The notes under the pieces: generated by a model
Seen by the model: only the letters and a program-made list of their open reading frames with translations
The model's database searches: none
Told to the model about the DNA's origin: nothing
Source: CAYONZ01 sp964405465
GTDB lineage: Bacteria; Bdellovibrionota; Bdellovibrionia; Bdellovibrionales; JAMPXM01
Direction: 5' to 3'
Assembly: GCA_964405465.1 (NCBI GenBank)
Contig: CAYONZ010000018.1
Location: forward strand, 5,310-69,309
Length of the DNA stretch: 64,000 bases
Program-made: the position numbers and the translations under genes
Shown here: piece by piece, positions 53,853 to 62,899 of the stretch
Numbering within the stretch: position 1 is the stretch's first letter
Layout: each line of letters opens with the position of its first letter

Positions 53853-55061
53853 ATGTTGAATAAACAAAGAAATCTGATCGGTTCACAATTCCGCTCCTTA
53901 CAAACTGTAGCAGTGCTGTCTCGTTCCGTTGCCCTGGCAGCAGTGGTGGTACTGATTTCGACAATGGGGTGCGCGCCACAAAATAAATCTGCTGAGAGCT
54001 CTACGCTGGCAGAAGCCGCTCAGGTCGCAACCTTTGATGCCAATCTCTATCCTCTCAACAAAGTCGTTTGCGATCCGTTTGAGGGAGGGGGAGCTGTCGA
54101 CGTGCAAGGTGGATTGAAAACAGAACTCTATTACTTAACTCCGGGGCAAAGCTATAATCATGTCGCCGATTACATTGCCCATGGGCATCGCTCTGAACAA
54201 ACACTTTTTTTCTCACAACTCTATGTTCCCACACGCATGTTTAGCCTTGGCTTCAATACGGAAACTGGCGGCCAAATCAAAGATGACGCTGGCAATTCAC
54301 TGATTGAATACTTCGCTCTCAAATTTTCAAGCGTGCTTAAGTTGGCAGCTGATCAGCCGGAAGGACTCTATCAATTTTCGATTTTATCTGACGACGGTGC
54401 CGTGATGCGAATTCGTGACACAGATGGCGTTTGGAAAACACTTGTCGATAATGACGGCAACCACCCAACGCGAATGGGTTGTGGCACAACCACTCTGGAA
54501 ATGCGACACGACACTGAACGCATGCTTGAAATCTCCTATTACCAAGGACCCCGCTACCACATTTCGTTGATTCCAATGTTTCGTCGAGTGACGAGTGCAC
54601 AAGCAGCACTTGATTCTTCATGCGGAACATCTGGTAATAGCTTGTTTTTTAATCCGAACGCCAACAGCGCCATTCAAGCGGCCTATCAGAATCTTTTGGG
54701 TCGAGGTTGGCAACCCCTCAACAAAAACAACTATAGTTTACCCAACACCGCCATGTTCAATCCATGCACAACAACAGGAACGCCGCCCATCATATCGGGC
54801 CTGCACCTAAGCGAACCGGCTGCAACTGGATTCACCGTGATGTGGGACACAGATATTCCATCAACGTCTCAAGTGATCTACCAAGAGGTCGGAGGAGCTG
54901 AACAAATCACTGTGGCCGACAACTTTTTAGTGAAAACACATGTGGTGGTGGTTCCTGGCCTCAAAGCCAATACCCTTTACCAAGTCAAAGCGGTTTCCAT
55001 TTCAAGCGACCTCGGAAAAACCATCAGCACATCCATAGATGTCACCACCTCGGCACAGTAA
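53853..55061 (+). CDS. Lipoprotein with PA14-like and fibronectin type III-like domains
   Basis: 402 residues, GAGG before the ATG. A long n-region, then the lipobox STMGC at about 41. The middle part has the PA14-type core LYQFSILSDDGAVMRI, a beta domain that often binds sugars. The last about 95 residues are a fibronectin type III domain (GLHLSEPAATGFTVMWDTD ... ANTLYQVKAVSIS). Probably an outer-membrane or surface-bound carbohydrate-binding protein. Stands alone; the next gene begins 40 bases later. Confidence 0.72.
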   Translation: MLNKQRNLIGSQFRSLQTVAVLSRSVALAAVVVLISTMGCAPQNKSAESSTLAEAAQVATFDANLYPLNKVVCDPFEGGGAVDVQGGLKTELYYLTPGQSYNHVADYIAHGHRSEQTLFFSQLYVPTRMFSLGFNTETGGQIKDDAGNSLIEYFALKFSSVLKLAADQPEGLYQFSILSDDGAVMRIRDTDGVWKTLVDNDGNHPTRMGCGTTTLEMRHDTERMLEISYYQGPRYHISLIPMFRRVTSAQAALDSSCGTSGNSLFFNPNANSAIQAAYQNLLGRGWQPLNKNNYSLPNTAMFNPCTTTGTPPIISGLHLSEPAATGFTVMWDTDIPSTSQVIYQEVGGAEQITVADNFLVKTHVVVVPGLKANTLYQVKAVSISSDLGKTISTSIDVTTSAQ

Positions 55062-55101
55062 AACATTTGCATCTCATATTTAAGATGGCCATACTAATCG
55101 G

Positions 55102-56523
55102 GTGACCATCTTAAATCGACTCGAAAGAAATTGGCTACATCAAGAATCGAGGCTTGCCGACCGCATGACCATGGCCCCGATATGGCTGCAATTCCTGGCG
55201 ATTCTGACCCTCTACGCTAGTTTCCCGCTGATCACATCACTTTTTAAAACCGACTTGCACCCTTACTTTGGCGCAAAAGGCATACAAAACACCTTTTATT
55301 TAGTCGCATGTCTTTTCAACCTCTCTTTGCCCTATGTTTTTTTTCAATCTCGAATTGAAAGTCTACACAATACGCGAGTCGTGCTTTATTTTTTAGTGCT
55401 CACTATCACTTGGCAGGTTGTTAACTTTTCGAATCCCTCGTCTCAATTCTTAAATACGGCTGCACATTCTTTATCTCTGCTTAGCCCACAATGGGTAGCA
55501 GGGTCTTTGATTTTTCCGTTTTGGTTGACAGCCGTGTCGCTGTTGATTGGCTTTTCAGGCAAAGACTTGATTCACTTTTCGCGCGAAAATTTTCTTGGTA
55601 AAACGTTTTTCTCGGTTTTGCTAGTTGGTGTTTTTTTTATAACCCTTGCGCTTTTCTCCTTGGATGCTTTGAAAAACCGCCATCATGAGGTTTTTCAAAA
55701 ATTTTGGCTCACGCACCCCGACTACCTCCTGGCATTTGGACTCATCTATGTCTGGACTGGGCGCCCACAAAACGGAGCGCTCCTCATGAATCCAGCACAG
55801 ACTCTCTGGAGCATACCCTGGCCAGCCTCAGTGGCGATTGCAAAATCTGAATGGCTCTGGCGTTGGTGGTGGAAAGGCGCGGTGAATCTCCTTACCGCGA
55901 TTGCCGCACTCCTTATCGATCTGCTGTTTCTCTCACAACTCAATGAATTTCATCTTTTTTCCAGTGGTCATTTCTATCTTCGAGCGTTGAGTCTCTACTT
56001 TCATTTCATGTTGATTTCGATTGCCGGATGGAACAGTGTATGTGCCATCGGACGATTCTATGGTTTAAAAGCGCCAGAAGCCACTCAATTTCAGATCTTT
56101 GCCCATCATCCGCTTGCGCTTTTTCTCAGGAAATCAACGTATGTCGCATCTTTTCTGCGAGACACACTTTGGCTTCCAATGGCCCATAAAACAAAGCGAC
56201 CTTGGCTCTCGCTCTTTGCCGTCGCGGTGTTGGTCGCTTTTTATATTCCGATCATGCATCGCTTGGTCATTCCCATTTTTTTTCACCACTTCTTTCCTTC
56301 ACTGCCTGAAACCCGAACCGATCTCTTTTATTTTGGCCCCCAAGCTTTGGGACAGACTTTTCTTTGGTCCGTGGCACTTTTGATCTGGCCTGCCTATAAG
56401 ATCATCGACCGTTGGTGTCTAAACTCGTCTGTACGGATTCTATTTATTTTTTTAAACCATTTCCTCTGCGCGATCTCAGTCGAGTTATTCAGCCAGTGGA
56501 TCAGATCATGGAATGTCTTATGA
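55102..56523 (+). CDS. Multi-spanning membrane protein, possible divergent MBOAT
   Basis: 473 residues with about 11 hydrophobic segments; start taken at GTG 55102, with ATG 55165 possible. Paralogous to the next gene: both share an FWL-(T/H)-HP-(D/E) segment and, later, a stretch where Phe-x-(I/P)-x8-LxL or EVW, an Arg-rich helix start and a closing Pro line up. That stretch is faintly like the F-W-R-R-W-x-(I/L)-(S/T)-L core of MBOAT acyltransferases (DltB, AlgI), followed near the end by a histidine in a membrane helix (IMHRLVIPIFF). The MBOAT link is a guess from pattern. Coupled to the next gene by ATGA. Confidence 0.5.
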   Translation: MTILNRLERNWLHQESRLADRMTMAPIWLQFLAILTLYASFPLITSLFKTDLHPYFGAKGIQNTFYLVACLFNLSLPYVFFQSRIESLHNTRVVLYFLVLTITWQVVNFSNPSSQFLNTAAHSLSLLSPQWVAGSLIFPFWLTAVSLLIGFSGKDLIHFSRENFLGKTFFSVLLVGVFFITLALFSLDALKNRHHEVFQKFWLTHPDYLLAFGLIYVWTGRPQNGALLMNPAQTLWSIPWPASVAIAKSEWLWRWWWKGAVNLLTAIAALLIDLLFLSQLNEFHLFSSGHFYLRALSLYFHFMLISIAGWNSVCAIGRFYGLKAPEATQFQIFAHHPLALFLRKSTYVASFLRDTLWLPMAHKTKRPWLSLFAVAVLVAFYIPIMHRLVIPIFFHHFFPSLPETRTDLFYFGPQALGQTFLWSVALLIWPAYKIIDRWCLNSSVRILFIFLNHFLCAISVELFSQWIRSWNVL

Positions 56524-57926
56524 AAACACCACAAGATATTGAAGTAGTTTGGGAAAAATCAACCACACAAGCCTTGGAGTTTTGTGAGCGTCTGCCAAAG
56601 ATCACCCTGATTCTTGCTGTGTTTCTATTTTGGTTTTGGAATACCGTTTTGTTTCATGCCGAGTGGACAGCCTCTTACCCGGTGTGGGCCAATTTCGATT
56701 ATTTTGCACAAAGAAAAGATCTCGGTTACCCGCTCACTCTTGGAGCCGGGATGATTCTTTTTATGCCGAGCTCATGGCGCCTACCAATGATGGTCTTCAC
56801 AGCAATCGCCGCTTGGTTTTGGGGATTTTCAAAGATAAGTCCGATGTTTCATCCCGAACTTTTTTCATTGGTGATATTTCTCGCAGGCGCAGCCGTGATT
56901 CTACAAATTAAAAACATGGGATTTAGATCGTTCCGGCTCTCGAGACGTCAGACCATCATCAGTAAATGCCTTTTATTTACTTCGTGGTTTCTCGCCTACT
57001 GCTGGTATTTGGGTGATTTTTCATCTAGGTCTGGCGACACACTTTTAATGGCACAGTTTTGGCTTCACCACCCTGAGTTCTTCTTGATTTCGGCCCTTTC
57101 GTGGATCATTTTTCGCAAATCCAGTGGCGCGGGTCTCATGCCATTTCTTATTACCAATTCGATCTTCTTTAATCTTTGGCCAGTTGAGCTGAAATTCGAA
57201 ACTGTCGATCAACATAAATTGCGCCGCCTGGTCTGGCAGGGTTTCGGCAATCTCACTTTTGCTTATTTGCTTATCTTTCTAGATGTGCATTTGGTGCGTT
57301 TTGCCCAGCATGCGGAACCCCAGCTTACGGCTTGGGCCCAAGCTCTCGGAATTCATATCTTGTGGCTGTATGTTCCGTTTTTCTATCTCAATTTTTCACT
57401 GCAGCTTTCTGCTGGATTCAATTTTGGTGTGGGTTTTATACGTTCATGGGGATTTGATGTTCCGGATATGATTAATTTTCCGGGTCTAGCACAAACGCCG
57501 CTCGAAGTTTGGCGCCGAGCCAGCGTTTACGCTTACCAATTTGTTCTCAATTATATTTTTATACCAAGCTATCGAGTCACCAGGTCCCTGTTTTTGGCCG
57601 GAGGCGCATGCGCCTCTTTTGTGATTTTTCATCTTTATATTTTTCACGAGCTAGTGATCAATAGTTTTTATAAGTACTTTTTCCCCAAGCTGGGAGCCTC
57701 TCCTCCGAAGCTGAGTCTATTGAGTGTTCAGCTCTTTGTTTTTGCCTTGCTCTGGCTCCTACTCACGTTGATTTCCATTCCGTGGGGAAAGGCCCTGCAA
57801 CAAAAACCCTCAGCCGTCAAATCGTGGATCTCGGTATTCATCACCCAAGTTATTCTCATGCTCTTTGTACCGATTGCTTTTTATATCATCACACCAATTG
57901 TTACAAAGGGACTGGGAATCAAATAG
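56520..57926 (+). CDS. Multi-spanning membrane protein, paralogue of the preceding gene, possible divergent MBOAT
   Basis: About 468 residues, 11 or so membrane segments. The start is placed at ATG 56520, which overlaps the upstream stop as ATGA; a longer open frame to 56412 would run 110 bases into that gene. The segment NFPGLAQTPLEVWRRASVY fits the MBOAT core better than its partner does (W-R-R after an S/T-P-x-E-like turn), and IFHELVINSFYKYFFP offers the buried His. It converges with the carrier-protein/decarboxylase-fold operon 66 bases away. If MBOAT is right, the two could move an acyl group across the membrane. Confidence 0.5.
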   Translation: MKTPQDIEVVWEKSTTQALEFCERLPKITLILAVFLFWFWNTVLFHAEWTASYPVWANFDYFAQRKDLGYPLTLGAGMILFMPSSWRLPMMVFTAIAAWFWGFSKISPMFHPELFSLVIFLAGAAVILQIKNMGFRSFRLSRRQTIISKCLLFTSWFLAYCWYLGDFSSRSGDTLLMAQFWLHHPEFFLISALSWIIFRKSSGAGLMPFLITNSIFFNLWPVELKFETVDQHKLRRLVWQGFGNLTFAYLLIFLDVHLVRFAQHAEPQLTAWAQALGIHILWLYVPFFYLNFSLQLSAGFNFGVGFIRSWGFDVPDMINFPGLAQTPLEVWRRASVYAYQFVLNYIFIPSYRVTRSLFLAGGACASFVIFHLYIFHELVINSFYKYFFPKLGASPPKLSLLSVQLFVFALLWLLLTLISIPWGKALQQKPSAVKSWISVFITQVILMLFVPIAFYIITPIVTKGLGIK

Positions 57927-57991
57927 GGAGTGTCCTCATTGGGTCAGAATTTGATAATGGTTGAATAACTTCGGCCAAGTTTAGACACACT

Positions 57992-58960
57992 CTAAAAGCA
58001 CTCAAGATAGGACCGCAGTTTTTTCTGTGTGATCTCTCGCGGCCCCTGAGATTCTAGCACCCATTCTTCCGGAAGGTTCTGCTCCAACATAAAAAGCGCG
58101 CCCGTCGTCAACCCAAATGCTCCTGCATAAGGGAATACCAAGTGATCACCACGCTGAAGGTCATCACGCAAAGACACTCGAGGAGAGATATAGTCTCGAC
58201 TGACACCAAGTGAACCGTAGACCGAGCCAACCACTTTTTTTGTTTTATGGTCGAATTCAGAAAGGAGTTTTCCATCATGAATCACCCCAATCGTTTGCGG
58301 TCGCATACCTTCTTCAACTCGATACAATGGTCCTCCCAGATGTTGGAGCCCGCCATCGACAATCACGACTGAACCTTCACGTCGATTCTTCTTAACGCTC
58401 AACACTGGGGCAATATAGAAACCAAGATCTTGTAGCCACATTCGACCGACACAAACAACGAGTTTACGAGAATGAGCACGAGCGATTTCAAGAGCTCGAT
58501 CAAACTCACTAAACAAAATTCGATCACAAAGCAGCACCAACTCCTCGGTCACTGCATCTGGGAACTTTTGGTAAAACTGTTCTAGGTGCACGAGTGACTC
58601 AAATTCAAGATACATTTTTTCTTTTAACGGCTCACCATGTGGTGCTTTTACGCGAATTCTTGTGCAAGCAGCATCTGACCATCGAATCTGCAATTCAGAA
58701 TCTGCATTTTTCATCCGAAATCGTGCTTCTATTTTTTCTAAAAATTCTTTTTCTTGCAAAGTGAGAACTTCAAAGCCGTTACTAATTGAACGATATAGTC
58801 TCAACCAATAAGGATGAGGCTGCACATGAACGGAATAAAACACCTCGGCTTTTTTCGAAATCTCTTGAAGGCGAGCCAACGCAAGCTCCGCATTGGTCAA
58901 AAAAATCGGTCGATCACTTAGTAGCTTCGAAAAATCCAAATTCTCTAGCCACGGAGCCAA
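57992..58960 (-). CDS. PLP-decarboxylase-fold protein without PLP lysine (paralogue 1)
   Basis: 322 residues with the alanine-racemase barrel and C-terminal beta domain of diaminopimelate/ornithine-type decarboxylases: FYSVHVQPHPYWLR, VIVDGGLQHLGGP, VYGSLGVSRDYISPRV, then GDHLVFPYAGAFGLTTG. In active enzymes the first motif is FY-x-V-K-A-N-P; here the lysine that holds PLP is His 45. The cysteine normally found in G-x-x-C-x3-D is Gly (GSLGVSRD). Both changes argue against ordinary decarboxylase activity. The N-terminal barrel is also shortened. TTG start directly after the carrier-protein stop. Last gene of the operon. Confidence 0.75.
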   Translation of the reverse strand: MAPWLENLDFSKLLSDRPIFLTNAELALARLQEISKKAEVFYSVHVQPHPYWLRLYRSISNGFEVLTLQEKEFLEKIEARFRMKNADSELQIRWSDAACTRIRVKAPHGEPLKEKMYLEFESLVHLEQFYQKFPDAVTEELVLLCDRILFSEFDRALEIARAHSRKLVVCVGRMWLQDLGFYIAPVLSVKKNRREGSVVIVDGGLQHLGGPLYRVEEGMRPQTIGVIHDGKLLSEFDHKTKKVVGSVYGSLGVSRDYISPRVSLRDDLQRGDHLVFPYAGAFGLTTGALFMLEQNLPEEWVLESQGPREITQKKLRSYLECF

Positions 58961-59263
58961 TCAACCCGCCTTGCTCTGTAAATAGCGAGAAAGCAAAAAC
59001 TCCGCCATAATCCCAAGAGATTTGAAATTTTCGTAGGTGATATCTTCATTTTGAATACGCACTTTAAACTCATCCTCTATCACCATTATAAATTGCACGA
59101 GCGTCAGTGAATCGAGAATAGCTTTAACAAAAAGGTCTTCATCCAAAGACACTTGAGGTGCAAGTACCGAAGTTTTCATCGCCACCAATAGAGTCTTCAA
59201 TTGTGCCGCGACTTGGTCCAGAGTTTTCTTATCAATTTCTCGCGAAAGATCTTTTTTAGCCAT
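58961..59263 (-). CDS. Stand-alone acyl/peptidyl carrier protein
   Basis: 100 residues of the four-helix carrier fold. The phosphopantetheine serine is Ser 52 in AILDSLTLVQFIM, followed by the acidic helix and YENFKSLGIMAEFL. The N-terminal about 15 residues are a charged extension. A carrier with D-S-L amid decarboxylase-fold proteins and an ATP-grasp ligase implies that a substrate is held as a thioester. Two bases separate it from the upstream gene and none from the downstream. A phosphopantetheinyl transferase is not in the window. Confidence 0.85.
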   Translation of the reverse strand: MAKKDLSREIDKKTLDQVAAQLKTLLVAMKTSVLAPQVSLDEDLFVKAILDSLTLVQFIMVIEDEFKVRIQNEDITYENFKSLGIMAEFLLSRYLQSKAG

Positions 59264-59265
59264 TC

Positions 59266-60294
59266 TTAAAAACTCACATGATAGGGTTTAAAATTCTCTC
59301 TCGTGACACTTTGTAGAGATCCATTCTCATCTATTGTAAACTCAAGTGGCAGACTTTCTCCAATAAAAAAAATGTAACCCGATGTCGGACCGTTGCCACC
59401 GACAGCTTGTATTAAAAGCCAATCATTGCGCTTCAGGTCCGGCGGCAACTCCAGGCGCGGATGCAAGCAGTCTTTGGCAATACAAAGGGATCCGAACACG
59501 GCTCGACTCTGAGCCGGCAAATGCCCGCTTAAAACATTTCGTTCCCGTAACACAAGAACGCGAAGCCGATTGAGTCCTTGTTGAGCATTGTACATTGGCC
59601 GAGCAAAATGTTGAATTCCACCATCAATCACCACACCCATTTTTTTTGATGAACTCAAGACTCGAGCGGCATAAAAGCCGAACGTCTCAAACCAACTGCA
59701 CCCCAGAACAATTGAAAAACCAAGACCACGCTGTTTACAGAACTCAACTAACTTCAAGAGGTCCGTCTGACTTGATTCCTCACAGTGCCAAAAAATGTGT
59801 TCTGGCCATTGATCATCAAACCACTTCTGCACCTCTTTAAAAGAGGCTGAGTCCGCAAGATACACTCCTGGTTTGCAGCTCGATTCTTTCAACATCCAGC
59901 GTGCACCCCGCGAGTGTAAACCAACAGTCATTCCGAGCTGCAAAACAGGTTGATCGAATAAGAACTCAACACGCTTTTCTCTGGGTTTCTCCAGAGTAGA
60001 ATCCTCCCTGAAGCTTGTCCCGCCGGAAAAGATCGCCACTCGCTTCTCCCATCCCCATTTTTGAAGAACCGCCAGCTCATGCTCATTTGAAACCTCAATC
60101 CCTGACAGACCTCGAAGTTTTTCAAGAACAAGTGGATTCGGCTGATTGGCAAAGGAAAAGTACAAAGCACACTCTGAACGCAAAAAATCAAGACTCTCTT
60201 GCATCAGATCTATACGATAGAAAAAACAAGGTCGGTCAGTGGCTTCGAGCACGGACCACGGCAAATGCTGCTGAAACCACTCATCGCCGCTCAC
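59266..60294 (-). CDS. PLP-decarboxylase-fold protein without PLP lysine (paralogue 2)
   Basis: 342 residues, same fold as paralogue 1: LYFSFANQPNPLVLEKLRGLSGIEVSNEHELAVL at the barrel start, VVIDGGIQHFARPMYNAQQG, VFGSLCIAKDCLHPRL, and a C-terminal domain ending GNGPTSGYIFFIG. At the lysine position of FY-x-V-K-A-N-P there is Ala 49. The conserved Cys is kept (GSLCIAKD). It may bind substrate without PLP or use PLP in a non-covalent manner; both are inference. Overlaps the ATP-grasp gene stop by 4 bases. Confidence 0.75.
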   Translation of the reverse strand: MSGDEWFQQHLPWSVLEATDRPCFFYRIDLMQESLDFLRSECALYFSFANQPNPLVLEKLRGLSGIEVSNEHELAVLQKWGWEKRVAIFSGGTSFREDSTLEKPREKRVEFLFDQPVLQLGMTVGLHSRGARWMLKESSCKPGVYLADSASFKEVQKWFDDQWPEHIFWHCEESSQTDLLKLVEFCKQRGLGFSIVLGCSWFETFGFYAARVLSSSKKMGVVIDGGIQHFARPMYNAQQGLNRLRVLVLRERNVLSGHLPAQSRAVFGSLCIAKDCLHPRLELPPDLKRNDWLLIQAVGGNGPTSGYIFFIGESLPLEFTIDENGSLQSVTRENFKPYHVSF

Positions 60295-61757
60295 GGGTTC
60301 TCCTGTAGGAGACTTGTCTCAAAGGCCCGTGTCACTCTCTGATAAAAATCTTCTTCAGAAACTTGATTTTTAACAGCAAGATGAATTTCTACCGGCCCTG
60401 TCTCCGCCATTTTTTCTTCGCAGGAAAACCCTGAAACGAGAATCGGCGCCAAATCATCTTTTTCGTACTCAGCAAACTCATCTCGAAGTGCTTTCCAAAA
60501 AACTGAAAAACTCGGGGCATTGGTATGTAATGATCGCCAACGTAACACCTGCCCCGTGTTTTGTTGCAAGACTTTACTTAAAGCCCTCTGCAAAAGGTGG
60601 GTTTTTGTCAGGCGAACATTGAGATCCACGATTGGAAAAAACTCACCAGACTCACTCAAAAAGGCATCAAATCCAAAACAACCTTGATAGCCCTTTTGCC
60701 TGAGCAAATCTGCCACTTGCGCGTAAACCCTTTGCAGTTCTTGTTCTTGAAGTGAATCTCCTGAAAACTTCTGCGAAAACCAATGCGCATAAGAATACCG
60801 TGAACGATCATAGCGAACTTCAACAGCCCGCATAGGTTCGAGTCGCACTTGCCCAGAGACTGAAGTCAACTCCCCAACAATCGCCCAATCTTTGGCCCTT
60901 GAATAATATTTTTGCAAAAGCCAAACATCACTCACCACATTCGGTCTTTGAGCAAATGCATCTAAACGACCTAGAATAACATCGCGAGGATCATTGATCA
61001 CCCATGCACCAGCACCACCCGAAGAAAGATTGGGTTTCGCAATCCACACACCACTTCGTTTAGTTCTTTCACTCTTTAAATCCCGCGCGCCAACAACAAC
61101 TGTTTCAGGAAACAAAATGCCTTGCTCCCGACACCAATCTACCAAAAACTTCTTTTCATTCCACTGAACAATCTGGACTGTGTCGCCCCCGGAACCAGCG
61201 AGCAGTGGATGTTGCAAAGTCAGGTGCAAGCGATTTATTAAGGTCTCTTCAACCTCTGAAATCGAGGCGGCAAGAAATCCGGAAAAATATCGAGAAGCAA
61301 GCAAAAGTGGATCGTCTGCGGGAACCTGCTGGGCCACCGAGCCAACGACAGACTCTTTTGCAGACTCGACATCTACTTTTTCGTTGGTTTTCTCTGTGGT
61401 TTTCTCTGTGGTTTTCTCTTCGGCTTCATTTTCAGCATAATCCAAAAAAAGAAAACGCAACTGCGAACACATATCGCTAACAAACTTCGCTTTCTCAATG
61501 GGGTCGACAGCAACCCATAAAAACCGCGGCCGGTCTATACCATAGCTTTGCAAGACATCAAAAAAGCTCTCTGGCAATTTTTCTTTGCTGATAACAAGTG
61601 AATCGGAGGAATCAGACCAATAAAGACCGAGATTTTCAAGCGATCTTGCCAGTCGAGGTAGAAATGGCGAGCGCATTGGAAAAACATTTTCATGCAAGTT
61701 CCCCTTGCCCCACAAAAGATCAATACCTAAGTTAAGATAAATTAGTTTTGCTTTCAT
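60291..61757 (-). CDS. ATP-grasp ligase
   Basis: 488 residues. The central and C-terminal parts have the ATP-grasp fold: WIAKPNLSSGGAGAWVIND (ATP-binding lysine and Gly-rich loop), VWLLQKYYSRAKDWAIVGEL, GYQGCFGFDAFL, and FFPIVDLNVRLTKTHL with the metal-binding D-x-N. A Thr/Glu/Lys repeat segment near residue 110 (from a 12-base DNA repeat) lies in a loop. It would activate a carboxylate as acyl-phosphate and join it to an amine or thiol, perhaps on the carrier protein. Start overlaps the GNAT stop as ATGA. Confidence 0.85.
   Translation of the reverse strand: MKAKLIYLNLGIDLLWGKGNLHENVFPMRSPFLPRLARSLENLGLYWSDSSDSLVISKEKLPESFFDVLQSYGIDRPRFLWVAVDPIEKAKFVSDMCSQLRFLFLDYAENEAEEKTTEKTTEKTNEKVDVESAKESVVGSVAQQVPADDPLLLASRYFSGFLAASISEVEETLINRLHLTLQHPLLAGSGGDTVQIVQWNEKKFLVDWCREQGILFPETVVVGARDLKSERTKRSGVWIAKPNLSSGGAGAWVINDPRDVILGRLDAFAQRPNVVSDVWLLQKYYSRAKDWAIVGELTSVSGQVRLEPMRAVEVRYDRSRYSYAHWFSQKFSGDSLQEQELQRVYAQVADLLRQKGYQGCFGFDAFLSESGEFFPIVDLNVRLTKTHLLQRALSKVLQQNTGQVLRWRSLHTNAPSFSVFWKALRDEFAEYEKDDLAPILVSGFSCEEKMAETGPVEIHLAVKNQVSEEDFYQRVTRAFETSLLQENP
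61386..61421. repeat. Three tandem 12-bp repeats inside the ATP-grasp gene
   Basis: Three head-to-tail copies of GGTTTTCTCTGT, the last with two changes, coding TEK-T/N units on the minus strand. In frame, so the protein only gains a flexible charged loop. Likely slippage-prone. Confidence 0.85.
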
Positions 61758-62899
61758 AAAAATAGCGAATCCATATTTGCAACACGAAATTTCTTATCAG
61801 CAATCAATTCCCGAACGCGAAGATCATCAAGCCAATAGTGCAAAAAAATGCGACGCGTGTGTTTTTTGAAATCACGCCGATTTCCCGGCAGAAGCTGTTC
61901 ATCAACATCACGAACAAACACCGCATGGTAACCTTCATCATAGGCTCGCTGATAGGCACGAGCCAACACTCTTTTCAGCTGAATCTCTGCCCCTGTATCG
62001 CAAAAGACCAAACCTAAAAAACGAGTCGCAAAGAGACCTCCCACTTCAAGTGGAAACCGACTACCCTTCATTCGAAGCCGCAAGCGTGTGAGCACAATAT
62101 GCTCAACCGATTTCCAAACAAATCTCCGCCCCGCCTTGGTGTCAACGCTGATGGTTGCCGCCTGCCATCTATGAACCGAATTGGTTTCGGTTTCTCTATT
62201 TTTAACTCCGAAGAACTCAGCTTCTGGATCAAGATCAATCAGGCGCTCTAAAACCTGGAGATCAACTTTTGGATAGAGCCAATGTTTTTGATGGTACCAG
62301 TTGATATTTTCAGCGAGCAATCGGAGATCACTTTGACTCATATCACGAAGCTTTAAAACAACAACGTCCTGAGCATCTGATGTCGGCTCTGGAATCTGTT
62401 CAGTCAGATAGATATCATAGACCGAAGTTTCACCGATTTCGGTAAATCCCATACGGAGAAACCAAAAGAATGCAGGTAAAAGGCGAAAAAGGCCACGTAC
62501 GTTCTCGATGGCAAACCCACACTCGCCAACTTTTACAGTCTTCAAAGATCTGGCCATGACTTGCATCAAGCGAAAGGCAACCTGCATTCCCCGATACTGA
62601 GGGTGAACATAAAGATCGGTCTCATAGTAAAACTTCTGTTGTTCATCAGGCCAATGAACAGCCAAGGGAAACTGATACGAACAGGCGATCATCTTGCGCC
62701 GCTCTCCCTCCAGCAGATAGCCCCCATAAACATAGGGCTCACCTCTGCGACAATGTTCATATATCTTATAAAAACTTGGAGAGCGATCTTGCCATAAGTA
62801 TTGTGAGCTCTGAAAATCTCGATCAGCGCTGGTGACCTCAATCATATCGCGTGAGGCTTCGTCTGTATCTTGAATTTTCAAAAACTCATATTTGGCCAT
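61754..62899 (-). CDS. GNAT-family protein of the carrier-protein operon
   Basis: About 382 residues. The start is placed at ATG 62899, with AGGTGA upstream; the longer open frame to 63268 runs deep inside the preceding gene and cannot be real. The N-terminal half has a GNAT core with YYETDLYVHPQYRGMQVAFRLMQVMA (acetyl-CoA loop R-G-x-Q-V-A). The second half (from about 215) has a similar strand-helix order and GLVFCDTGAEIQLKRVLARAYQRAY. Two fused GNAT folds are likely. It could acylate the product on the carrier. Overlaps neighbours by 14 and 4 bases. Confidence 0.78.
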   Translation of the reverse strand: MAKYEFLKIQDTDEASRDMIEVTSADRDFQSSQYLWQDRSPSFYKIYEHCRRGEPYVYGGYLLEGERRKMIACSYQFPLAVHWPDEQQKFYYETDLYVHPQYRGMQVAFRLMQVMARSLKTVKVGECGFAIENVRGLFRLLPAFFWFLRMGFTEIGETSVYDIYLTEQIPEPTSDAQDVVVLKLRDMSQSDLRLLAENINWYHQKHWLYPKVDLQVLERLIDLDPEAEFFGVKNRETETNSVHRWQAATISVDTKAGRRFVWKSVEHIVLTRLRLRMKGSRFPLEVGGLFATRFLGLVFCDTGAEIQLKRVLARAYQRAYDEGYHAVFVRDVDEQLLPGNRRDFKKHTRRIFLHYWLDDLRVRELIADKKFRVANMDSLFL

